Assembly: GCA_965248545.1 (NCBI GenBank)
Contig: OZ252110.1
Location: 868,001 to 932,000 of the forward strand
Direction of reading: 5' to 3'
DNA length: 64,000 nt
Origin: Alteromonas_E sp965248545
Lineage (GTDB): Bacteria > Pseudomonadota > Gammaproteobacteria > Enterobacterales > Alteromonadaceae
In this document: positions 17,987 through 25,045 of the stretch, in pieces
Layout: each line of letters opens with the position of its first letter
Numbering within the stretch: the first letter of the stretch is position 1
Program-made: the position numbers and the translations under genes
The notes under the pieces: model-generated
Told to the model about the DNA's origin: nothing
What the model saw: the letters and a program-made list of their open reading frames with translations, nothing else
The model's database searches: none

Positions 17987-18044
17987 TCAATCGCGCACCT
18001 TACATCTACGGATAATGCCAGTATAGAGAATCTGATTGGAATGT

Positions 18045-18057
18045 GAATTATTTATTC
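18045..18057. promoter_or_regulatory. Exact copy of the shared MurR-like operator motif between murR and the M14 peptidase
   Basis: GAATTATTTATTC matches GAATnnTTTATTC at all 11 defined positions. It lies within a wider GGAAT-N11-ATTCC dyad (18038-18058). It is 58 bp upstream of murR and 89 bp upstream of the peptidase start. Confidence 0.55.
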
Positions 18058-18146
18058 CGAATTATTTAAAAATTGTTGAATATACTAACGAATTTCATCT
18101 AGGACTGCGCTATAGTGCTCAGTATCAAGGATAAAACCAAACTAGC

Positions 18147-19454
18147 ATGATCATTAACAATAAACTCGCCAAAACCCACTGGCCACAACTCGACAAAGCA
18201 CATCTGACGTTGGAAGATATTACACCTGTCATTGAACACTACCACAAGCACACAGGCGTTGATGTTGAGGCGATTGGTCGTTCATATGCCGACCGTCCCA
18301 TTCATCGCTTAAGCATTGGCCAAGGCAACATAAAAATCTTGGCGTGGACACAGATGCACGGTGATGAAGCGACGGCTACCGCGGCAGTTTTTGACGTGAT
18401 CGAACACATCGTAACGGAGTCCGTTTTTTCGTTTGCTGATTTTTGTTCCCACTTCTCAATACAAATAGTGCCAATGCTAAACCCCGATGGTGCGGCTGCG
18501 AGGACACGAGTCAATGCTCAGGGGATCGATATCAACCGAGATGCGGTTCAAATGGCAACACCTGAAGGGCAGCTATTGCGTCGATTGGTCGATGATTTCA
18601 ACCCAGATATCGCGCTGAATTTACACGACCAAAACCCGTATTATACGGCAGGTGAAACCCAACATACCTCTACGATAGCCTTTCTCGCACCAGCATTCGA
18701 TCATGAAAAAACGGTTAACCCAACCCGTCAACGCGCAATGCAACTGATTGCCTTAATGCGCGATGAGCTTGAACGTGAAATTCCGGGTCGAATCGCGCGC
18801 TACAATGATGATTATTCCTACCGCTCTTTTGGTGACACGATAGCGGGTTTAGGCGCAAGTACGATACTAGTAGAATCAGGCGCGCACAGAAACGATCCGC
18901 ATCGGGCCATCGCCAGACAAATGAATGTCCTGAGTCTTATAACCGCACTTAAGGGGTTAGCCGCCGAGAAGGTAACAACCTTCACGGTCGATGATTACTT
19001 CCGTATTCCGGAAAATGTTGAAGATGGTCTTACGGATACTTTGCTAAGAAACATCTGCTTAAAGCAACACATTGATGGACAGGAATTTCACGCTGATGTC
19101 AGTATCAAAGGGGCTAAAAACGACAGGCGATTTGACGCAATTGGTCACTTGTCTCATCTACATGGCTATGCGCAACTCGATGCGGAGCATTTCAACATAT
19201 ACGCTGGCAAGGCAGTGCACTTCACTCAACCACTGCTTTTAAGTAAGACTACGTATATCGATCTATTGCTCCAAGGTTTTAGTCATTTTGTCGGTAACAC
19301 GCACCTCATCGATAATCAGTCTAGCTGGCCAATACTGTGCGTCAGCCAAACCGAGCATGTGGTTCAACCTGGTCACCAAGCGTTTGGACTATTGCTCAAA
19401 GGTGACCGCGTGCAATACGCACTACTTGACGGTGACATATTCGATTTAGTTTAA
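18147..19454 (+). CDS. M14-family zinc carboxypeptidase, cytosolic
   Basis: Predicted metallo-carboxypeptidase or amidase of 435 residues. The zinc ligands are in TQMHGDEATATA (H71, E74) and ALNLHDQN (H160). A substrate-binding NRD motif is in GIDINRDA (R131), and the catalytic Glu is E243 in ILVESGAH. The C-terminal ~150 residues are an extra domain without a family I recognise. No signal peptide is present, so it should act in the cytosol, like the M14 amidase MpaA that removes gamma-D-Glu-linked diaminopimelate from murein peptides. That role is inferred from fold and neighbours. It is divergent from murR and probably under its control. Confidence 0.82.
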   Translation: MIINNKLAKTHWPQLDKAHLTLEDITPVIEHYHKHTGVDVEAIGRSYADRPIHRLSIGQGNIKILAWTQMHGDEATATAAVFDVIEHIVTESVFSFADFCSHFSIQIVPMLNPDGAAARTRVNAQGIDINRDAVQMATPEGQLLRRLVDDFNPDIALNLHDQNPYYTAGETQHTSTIAFLAPAFDHEKTVNPTRQRAMQLIALMRDELEREIPGRIARYNDDYSYRSFGDTIAGLGASTILVESGAHRNDPHRAIARQMNVLSLITALKGLAAEKVTTFTVDDYFRIPENVEDGLTDTLLRNICLKQHIDGQEFHADVSIKGAKNDRRFDAIGHLSHLHGYAQLDAEHFNIYAGKAVHFTQPLLLSKTTYIDLLLQGFSHFVGNTHLIDNQSSWPILCVSQTEHVVQPGHQAFGLLLKGDRVQYALLDGDIFDLV

Positions 19455-19497
19455 ATATTCTGTTTCTGGATTGTTTAGCTCGGCTGTTTTGAGTACA

Positions 19498-19511
19498 TTT
19501 AAGCGCTTAAA
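19498..19511. promoter_or_regulatory. 14-bp perfect palindrome, possible LacI-type operator
   Basis: TTTAAGCGCTTAAA is a perfect palindrome with the AAnCGnTT core typical of LacI-family operators. It lies 66 bp upstream of the 2OG-Fe(II) oxygenase. No LacI-family gene is in the window. It is unlike the MurR-type motif of the neighbours. Confidence 0.4.
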
Positions 19512-19577
19512 CGCTGTATTAGGGCTGCTCAATTTGAGATTTGCCGTGCGGCAAACATATAAGTAGTTATAGGTCCC

Positions 19578-20270
19578 ATGATAGAAATAAACCCACTTCT
19601 CAATACTGAACAAATAAGTCATGACTATAAAGTCGATAATCGTGTCATGATTGATTCAGTATTTCAGCCGCATTCTGCAATGCAAACTCAAGAAATATTG
19701 ATGACCAGCGATGCGTTCGATTATGCCTATGTCAAAGATGGTAAGCCGACCATCTTGACGCCAGGAGAATCCGCGCAGATGACGCCTCAGCAACAGCATC
19801 AAATGCGCAAAGAAATTCTCGAACAAGCGTCACAAGGCATTGGCTATCTTTATGGCCGACACCCCATTGGCGTGCAGTCAGACAAACGCTTTCTAGACGT
19901 CAAGCATTGGCTGGGAGAGAAGTCGACTCTGGACATGGTGAAAGCGATAACCGGACACAATGACATTACCAAAGTGAGTGCCCAAGCGACAAAATATATG
20001 CATGGACACTTCTTAACACGCCACAATGATATTCACCCAACTGAGCAACGACGGGTGAGTTTCGAATTAAACTTCAGCCACGACTGGCATCCAGATTGGG
20101 GCGGCTTATTGCAGTTTTATGAGCTGAGCGGAAAACCAAGAGATGCCTGGGCTCCAGGGTATAACACGTTAGCCCTGTACGACGTTCAACACATCCAATC
20201 AGTCACGTACTTAGCACCATTGGCACGCTATCCACGTGTCGCCATTAGTGGTTGGTTTATCGCTGACTGA
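19578..20270 (+). CDS. 2OG-Fe(II) oxygenase, prolyl-hydroxylase-like
   Basis: Predicted 2-oxoglutarate and iron dependent dioxygenase of 230 residues. The C-terminal half holds the double-stranded beta-helix core. The iron motif HxD is HND in FLTRHNDIHPTEQRRVSF, followed by WGGLLQFYEL. A distal His is in VQHIQSVTYLA and the 2OG-binding Arg in RVAISGWF. The substrate is unknown. An AGG lies just upstream of the ATG. It stands as a single transcription unit with its own palindrome upstream (19498) and a terminator downstream (20282). Nothing directly ties it to murein use apart from location. Confidence 0.8.
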   Translation: MIEINPLLNTEQISHDYKVDNRVMIDSVFQPHSAMQTQEILMTSDAFDYAYVKDGKPTILTPGESAQMTPQQQHQMRKEILEQASQGIGYLYGRHPIGVQSDKRFLDVKHWLGEKSTLDMVKAITGHNDITKVSAQATKYMHGHFLTRHNDIHPTEQRRVSFELNFSHDWHPDWGGLLQFYELSGKPRDAWAPGYNTLALYDVQHIQSVTYLAPLARYPRVAISGWFIAD

Positions 20271-20281
20271 GGTTATGGTCC

Positions 20282-20319
20282 AAGAGTAAATCATGTCGAG
20301 TATTCGATTTGCTCTTTTT
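20282..20319 (+). terminator. Terminator after the 2OG-Fe(II) oxygenase
   Basis: Arm AAGAGTAAATC (20282-20292) pairs with GATTTGCTCTT (20306-20316) with one G-T pair. The T run extends to 20319. Confidence 0.75.
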
Positions 20320-20330
20320 GGCCATCTCCC

Positions 20331-21524
20331 TTAGACCTTCCAAAAGATATTGCGCTTGTATAAGGCGTAAAAAACCACATAAGACACAATCAAAAAGCTT
20401 ATCGCGTACGCCAACGAACCATTGTAATTGCCAAAAACAGGTTGGTACACACATTCAAATAGCCAACCTTGCAGTGATTGGTCATGGACTGGGATCATAA
20501 TCAGAATGCGTGCGACAACGCCGGAGAACATGAAAAACAGTAAGCTATTCGCACCGAAAACAATAAAAGGCGCACTCCAAGCTCGGTAATGTTTCTCATC
20601 TAGCAACCACATCAATACAACCAGTGACAGACAGGCTAGTCCTGACGTGGCGATGACAAACGGCGCAGTCCACAACGCCTTGTTGATCGGATGCACAAAA
20701 TGCAGTGCCCAACCACTTAACGATAGGCAGATTCCGATCAATAAAAGCTGCTTTATCTTTAGACGCTGACTAGACTGCGCCATCAATAAGTGGCCAATCA
20801 AAACACCGCTTAGACCACTGACAACTGCTGGAACGGTGCTGAAAACCCCTTCAGGATCAAAACTAAATGGGGTAGCGCTGGCGTAATAGACGTGAGCCGG
20901 CCCCAATAGCAAGTGGTCGAGATAAGCGGCAAAGCTATTGCCAAATGCAAGTTGCCCCGAAAAAGTTTGGGAACCATCGGAATAAGGCATTAGCAACATG
21001 AATCCAGTGTAAAACGCGAGTAACAACACACTCACAACAAATAACATTCTCTTGGTTAGGAATATGGACAGTACTGCGCAACAGGCGAATACTAGGGCGA
21101 GACGTTGCAATACACCGAGTATGCGAATCGTTTCGATCCGATCTTGCCACCAAGAATAGTTTGGGTCATTAAAACGATAAAAGAACACGGCCAAAAACAA
21201 ACCCAGCGTAAACAGATACACCGTTCGCTTCGCAATCTTTACTAGCTGCTTAGAACGGGCTACGCCGCGCTTCTGCATTTGTTGTTGAGAGAAGCAAATG
21301 GACAGGCCCACAATGAATACAAAAAATGGGAATATGACATCTGTAGGTGTCATACCGTGCCATTCTGCATGCAACAAAGGGGGGTAAACATATTGCCAAC
21401 TACCGGGATTATTTACCAGGATCATTGCCGTAATGGTTATACCGCGAAACACATCAATCGCAAGACTGCGCGATGCGGGTACGTTAGACAAAATCGATTG
21501 GCAATGTCTGACTATAGCGCTCAT
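20331..21524 (-). CDS. NagX-like membrane protein (DUF5009 / HGSNAT-related), candidate GlcNAc uptake or acetyl transfer
   Basis: Polytopic inner-membrane protein of about 398 residues with ten or so hydrophobic segments. The family start SRSLAIDVFRGITITAMIL is followed by HAEWHGMTPTDVIFPFFVF, typical of the heparan-alpha-glucosaminide N-acetyltransferase-like family. Bacterial members (NagX) are found in GlcNAc and chitin gene clusters. The ATG at 21524 has GGGAGA upstream and lies 13 bp after the nagZ stop; an in-frame start at 21593 would run into nagZ. It is in one operon with nagZ, so it probably handles the GlcNAc that NagZ releases. Whether it transports or acetylates is not known. Confidence 0.8.
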   Translation of the reverse strand: MSAIVRHCQSILSNVPASRSLAIDVFRGITITAMILVNNPGSWQYVYPPLLHAEWHGMTPTDVIFPFFVFIVGLSICFSQQQMQKRGVARSKQLVKIAKRTVYLFTLGLFLAVFFYRFNDPNYSWWQDRIETIRILGVLQRLALVFACCAVLSIFLTKRMLFVVSVLLLAFYTGFMLLMPYSDGSQTFSGQLAFGNSFAAYLDHLLLGPAHVYYASATPFSFDPEGVFSTVPAVVSGLSGVLIGHLLMAQSSQRLKIKQLLLIGICLSLSGWALHFVHPINKALWTAPFVIATSGLACLSLVVLMWLLDEKHYRAWSAPFIVFGANSLLFFMFSGVVARILIMIPVHDQSLQGWLFECVYQPVFGNYNGSLAYAISFLIVSYVVFYALYKRNIFWKV

Positions 21525-21537
21525 CGATAGTATCTCC

Positions 21538-23370
21538 CTAGTGCTCAGTCGATACTTTGATCGTGACTGGCAGCTGTCCTTCAGGCTTCGCATCGCCCTT
21601 CATTACAGCCGCAATACGCTCAAACATGAATCCGGTAGCTTGACCAGACTCCGTTTCATGCACCCGGTAATCATAGGTGACGAGGGCAACATCAATGAGC
21701 TCAGCAAATCGATCGATAATATAGGGTGCTCGAAGTGCGACAAACATGCGTTTTTTTTGTTGTTTACTGGCGAAGTCCAGCAAGTGATAGATACTGGCGT
21801 ACTGCTGCTCTTTGTCCATTCGGTTTTGCCATTCAATTCGATCATCCATACCGCCCATTTCCGCCATGCTGTGTTGTGGCGAAATATCACCAATCAGCAC
21901 CGTATCTGAATCGGCAATAAGGCGCTGTGCGGTAGTCATTTCGATCTCGTTGGCCAAACTGATACACCCGCTGACATCGAACTCACGCTTCTCCAATGCC
22001 CATTGCATAGCTTCACAGCGCGCTGCATCAGGCATAAATACTGCCACGCGTTGTTGTGTTGACACGGTAAAACTCGCATCACTTGGAACGACAGTCATCG
22101 CCGCGTCCGCCAGCGCGATTTCCAACGCGTCATAACGTTGCATGTCTGTTTGAACCGCTTCCTGTTTAGTGGGCAAAAAACGTTGTTTAAGCGCCGCTAT
22201 GCGTTGTGCCGAAATTGCGATGGTTTGGATACTTGGAATATCGTTCGGCTGTTCGGGGCTATTGGCCGCGTTTTGAATACGCAGTTTTACCTCGGTCATC
22301 ATTTGATTGTAAGCTGCAATATCAGCGGGTGTCCGCAATGTGTGCGGCATTAGTGCAATATCGGCACCCGCCGCAAAGGTCGTCAGTAAGGCCTGGGTTT
22401 CATCCATATAATGGGCGATCCCCGCCATGTCCAGAGCGTCGGTAACGATGACGCCTTTGTACTGTAAGTCGTTACGCAATAAATCAGTAAGGATCTTCTT
22501 TGACATCGTCGCGGGTAAAACAGTTGTCTCGCCACTCGTTGTGAGGAATTCAGTGTCATCTAACGCTGGATACTGAATATGTGCCGTCATGATCATCGCG
22601 GGTGTACGGTGGTCACCCGCAGCTATGGCTTGCGCAAAAGGTAACAAGTCGACCTGCTCTATCTGTTCAAGAGAGTGTTCTACGACGGGAAGTCCAGTAT
22701 GACTATCGACATGTGTATCGCCGTGACCAGGGAAGTGTTTCATCGCCGCAATGACACCGCGTTGTTGAAGCGCTGCAACCGCAGACTGGCCCATTTCTGA
22801 AACCATTTCTGCGCTCTCGCCATAGGCCCGTACATTAATCACTGGATTCAAGGGGTTGACGTTGACGTCGACAGTTGGGGCAAAGTTGACGTTCACACCA
22901 AGTACTTGAAGTTGCTCTGCGATAGCGGCATTTATCTTGTTCGCAAACGCAGTACCGTGCTTAGCGTGCGTTGCCCCAATCGCCATATTACCCACGAATG
23001 CGTTGCTGACATCCGCGGGCAAGCGTGAGACGCGCCCACCTTCTTGGTCAATTGCAATCAACAGTGGCGGCAGGCCAGCCTCGGCTGCAGCGTTCTGTAG
23101 CTGCTGGATGAAAACTTGAGTTTGCTGCACCTCTGAGACATTTTCCGCAAATAAAATCACCCCGCCGATTTGGTGCTCGACAATCAGATTCTTGAGGGCT
23201 GGCGGCAGTTGCGTTACCGGCTCTTTGCACTTAATGCTGTCAATTTCTGCGTTGCAGTAATAACGCAAATCCAGCATCTGCTTTTGCCCTAACATAAATG
23301 TCAGAGAATGCTCATTTGCTAACGACATCGTACAAAACGCCCATAAAAGAATTCCTATGCCACGAACCAT
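21538..23370 (-). CDS. nagZ: Periplasmic beta-N-acetylhexosaminidase NagZ (GH3), two-domain form
   Basis: Glycoside hydrolase family 3 enzyme that removes GlcNAc from the non-reducing end of murein fragments. 610 residues against 341 in cytosolic E. coli NagZ. A signal peptide (GILLWAFCTMSLANEH) places it in the periplasm. The barrel domain has LIAIDQEGGRVSRL, the NagZ-specific His/Asp general-acid loop KHFPGHGDTHVDSH (211-224), and the nucleophile D311 in VTDALDMAG. The extra ~230 C-terminal residues resemble the second domain of the secreted Bacillus NagZ. First gene of the nagZ-nagX operon; divergent from the NhaC-type antiporter, with two motif copies between them. Confidence 0.93.
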   Translation of the reverse strand: MVRGIGILLWAFCTMSLANEHSLTFMLGQKQMLDLRYYCNAEIDSIKCKEPVTQLPPALKNLIVEHQIGGVILFAENVSEVQQTQVFIQQLQNAAAEAGLPPLLIAIDQEGGRVSRLPADVSNAFVGNMAIGATHAKHGTAFANKINAAIAEQLQVLGVNVNFAPTVDVNVNPLNPVINVRAYGESAEMVSEMGQSAVAALQQRGVIAAMKHFPGHGDTHVDSHTGLPVVEHSLEQIEQVDLLPFAQAIAAGDHRTPAMIMTAHIQYPALDDTEFLTTSGETTVLPATMSKKILTDLLRNDLQYKGVIVTDALDMAGIAHYMDETQALLTTFAAGADIALMPHTLRTPADIAAYNQMMTEVKLRIQNAANSPEQPNDIPSIQTIAISAQRIAALKQRFLPTKQEAVQTDMQRYDALEIALADAAMTVVPSDASFTVSTQQRVAVFMPDAARCEAMQWALEKREFDVSGCISLANEIEMTTAQRLIADSDTVLIGDISPQHSMAEMGGMDDRIEWQNRMDKEQQYASIYHLLDFASKQQKKRMFVALRAPYIIDRFAELIDVALVTYDYRVHETESGQATGFMFERIAAVMKGDAKPEGQLPVTIKVSTEH

Positions 23371-23412
23371 GTTTGTTTAAACCCCAAAATGTATGCTCAG
23401 CAGTGTAACAAA

Positions 23413-23425
23413 TAATATTTTATTC
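23413..23425. promoter_or_regulatory. Copy of the shared MurR-like operator motif upstream of nagZ
   Basis: TAATATTTTATTC matches 10 of 11 defined positions of GAATnnTTTATTC and lies 42 bp upstream of the nagZ ATG. The 292-bp region 23371-23662 contains no gene. Its middle (23515-23570) is strongly AT-rich. Confidence 0.45.
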
Positions 23426-23549
23426 GGTTAATGTTCCACGCTTGCCAGCATGTAAAACTAATAAATCGTTGTAAGTGAAGAATCTAACAATAAGCAACCA
23501 GTAGCAACAGCTAATATAATAAATATTTTATTTATTTGTTTATTTATTG

Positions 23550-23562
23550 GAATATTTTATTA
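23550..23562. promoter_or_regulatory. Copy of the shared MurR-like operator motif upstream of the NhaC-type antiporter
   Basis: GAATATTTTATTA matches 10 of 11 defined positions and sits 100 bp upstream of the antiporter ATG. The surrounding AT-rich run raises the chance of a coincidental match. Confidence 0.4.
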
Positions 23563-23662
23563 TACATATAGAAACAAAGTTACGTGGATAAACTTGCTTG
23601 CAGCGCGAGCCTATGCAAAGCTCAGCGGCTGTTCTAAACAATAATAAGAAACGAGGAATCTC

Positions 23663-25036
23663 ATGGGCTGGTACTCAATACTTCCACCTTTGGTCGCCAT
23701 TGCGATTGTGTTTTGGAAGCGCGAAGTCATTATGGCTTTGCTAATGGGCGTACTCACGGCAGAAGCATTGTTGCTGTTCCACACTGGAGAACAGTCTTTA
23801 TTATTCAGTCCGATTACCAGCGTTGAACGCGCAATTGAGGTTATTTCAAGCCCAGGTAATGCGCGCATTTTACTGTTCAGTGTCTTAGTCGGCGCACTAC
23901 TCGCTTACATTCGCGATTCTGGCGGCGTTGCAGCAACAGTCGACAAGTTGATCAATTCCGGTATCGCAAGCAGCAAAAAACGTGTGGGCGGACTCACTTT
24001 CCTAACCGGTGCTGTTGTATTCGTTGAATCAAATTTAAGTGTACTCACTTCGGGGATTCTAGCACGCGGTCTATTTGATAAGTTTAAAATGAGCCGCGCT
24101 CGACTGGCTTATATAATAGACAGTACAAGTGCCCCAATCTGTATTCTAATTCTGCTCAACGGTTGGGGAGCCTTTGTTTTAGGGCTACTGAGTAATTATG
24201 AACTTTCGCAGACTCCAGCAGAGATTTTATGGGGCAGTGTCCCGTTTAATTTCTACGCGATTTTTACCTTGCTAATCGTGATTTATACGATTAGTACCGA
24301 CAAACTGCACGGCCCAATGCAACGTGAAGAGGAAACGCTAAGTTCTACAGACAGCAAACTAGAAGCAGCATCTGCAACCAAAGCGCGATTTATGTTGGTA
24401 CCGCTAGGTGTGATGGTTTTCTCCATGCTCGGCTTTATGTTGTGGACCGGTAATGGGGATTTAGCCGCTGGGAGTGGCACCAAATCAGTTTTGTACGCAA
24501 CGATGTTGGCGTGTGTTGTCGCCTATATTTTGTTGTTAGCGCACAAGCGGTTTACCCACCAACAGTTAGTTGAAACTGGCTTTAAAGGCATGGGAGAGCT
24601 ACTGCCTTTGGTTACCATCGTATTGCTGTCGCTTACGTTGGGTGCAAGTCTTAAAGATCTTGGCACGGGTGTATTCGTTGCCAGCATTGTGGGTGAATAC
24701 CTGCCATTATTCCTGATTGTGCCACTGCTGTTCGTCGCTGGCGCAATCATGTCGTTCACAACCGGCACAAGTTGGGGCACATTTGCCATTCTGGTCCCAA
24801 TTGGCGTGCCGTTGATCCAGACGTTGGGACTACCACCAGAGTTGGTACTTGCCGCAATTTTAGGCGGTGGGATATTTGGCGATCACTGCTCCCCTATTTC
24901 CGATACAACCGCAGTATCCTCTATCGCTTCGGGTTGTGACTTACTTACTCACGTTCGTACCCAAATGCCATACGCATTGGTTGCTGGCGGGTTAACCATT
25001 ATCGCTTTCACGGCGACAAGTTTAGTTATGATTTAA
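23663..25036 (+). CDS. NhaC-family Na+/H+ antiporter-like transporter
   Basis: Inner-membrane carrier of 457 residues with about 11 hydrophobic segments. NhaC-type signatures are FVESNLSVLTSGILARGLFD, then FTTGTSWGTFAILVPIGVPL, and GGGIFGDHCSPISDTTAVSS. GAGGA precedes the ATG. Ggt follows after 9 bp in the same operon. The family also contains the MleN type, which exchanges malate and lactate with sodium and protons. Since MurQ yields D-lactate, organic-acid exchange is conceivable here, but plain Na+/H+ exchange fits the sequence as well. Confidence 0.85.
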   Translation: MGWYSILPPLVAIAIVFWKREVIMALLMGVLTAEALLLFHTGEQSLLFSPITSVERAIEVISSPGNARILLFSVLVGALLAYIRDSGGVAATVDKLINSGIASSKKRVGGLTFLTGAVVFVESNLSVLTSGILARGLFDKFKMSRARLAYIIDSTSAPICILILLNGWGAFVLGLLSNYELSQTPAEILWGSVPFNFYAIFTLLIVIYTISTDKLHGPMQREEETLSSTDSKLEAASATKARFMLVPLGVMVFSMLGFMLWTGNGDLAAGSGTKSVLYATMLACVVAYILLLAHKRFTHQQLVETGFKGMGELLPLVTIVLLSLTLGASLKDLGTGVFVASIVGEYLPLFLIVPLLFVAGAIMSFTTGTSWGTFAILVPIGVPLIQTLGLPPELVLAAILGGGIFGDHCSPISDTTAVSSIASGCDLLTHVRTQMPYALVAGGLTIIAFTATSLVMI

Positions 25037-25045
25037 GGAACTTCA

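Noticed and set aside
23515..23570. Strongly AT-rich tract with many ATTTATT repeats, considered as a replication or plasmid origin
   Set aside because: No iterons of constant spacing, no DnaA boxes noticed and no replication genes nearby; better explained as a divergent promoter region with operator copies.
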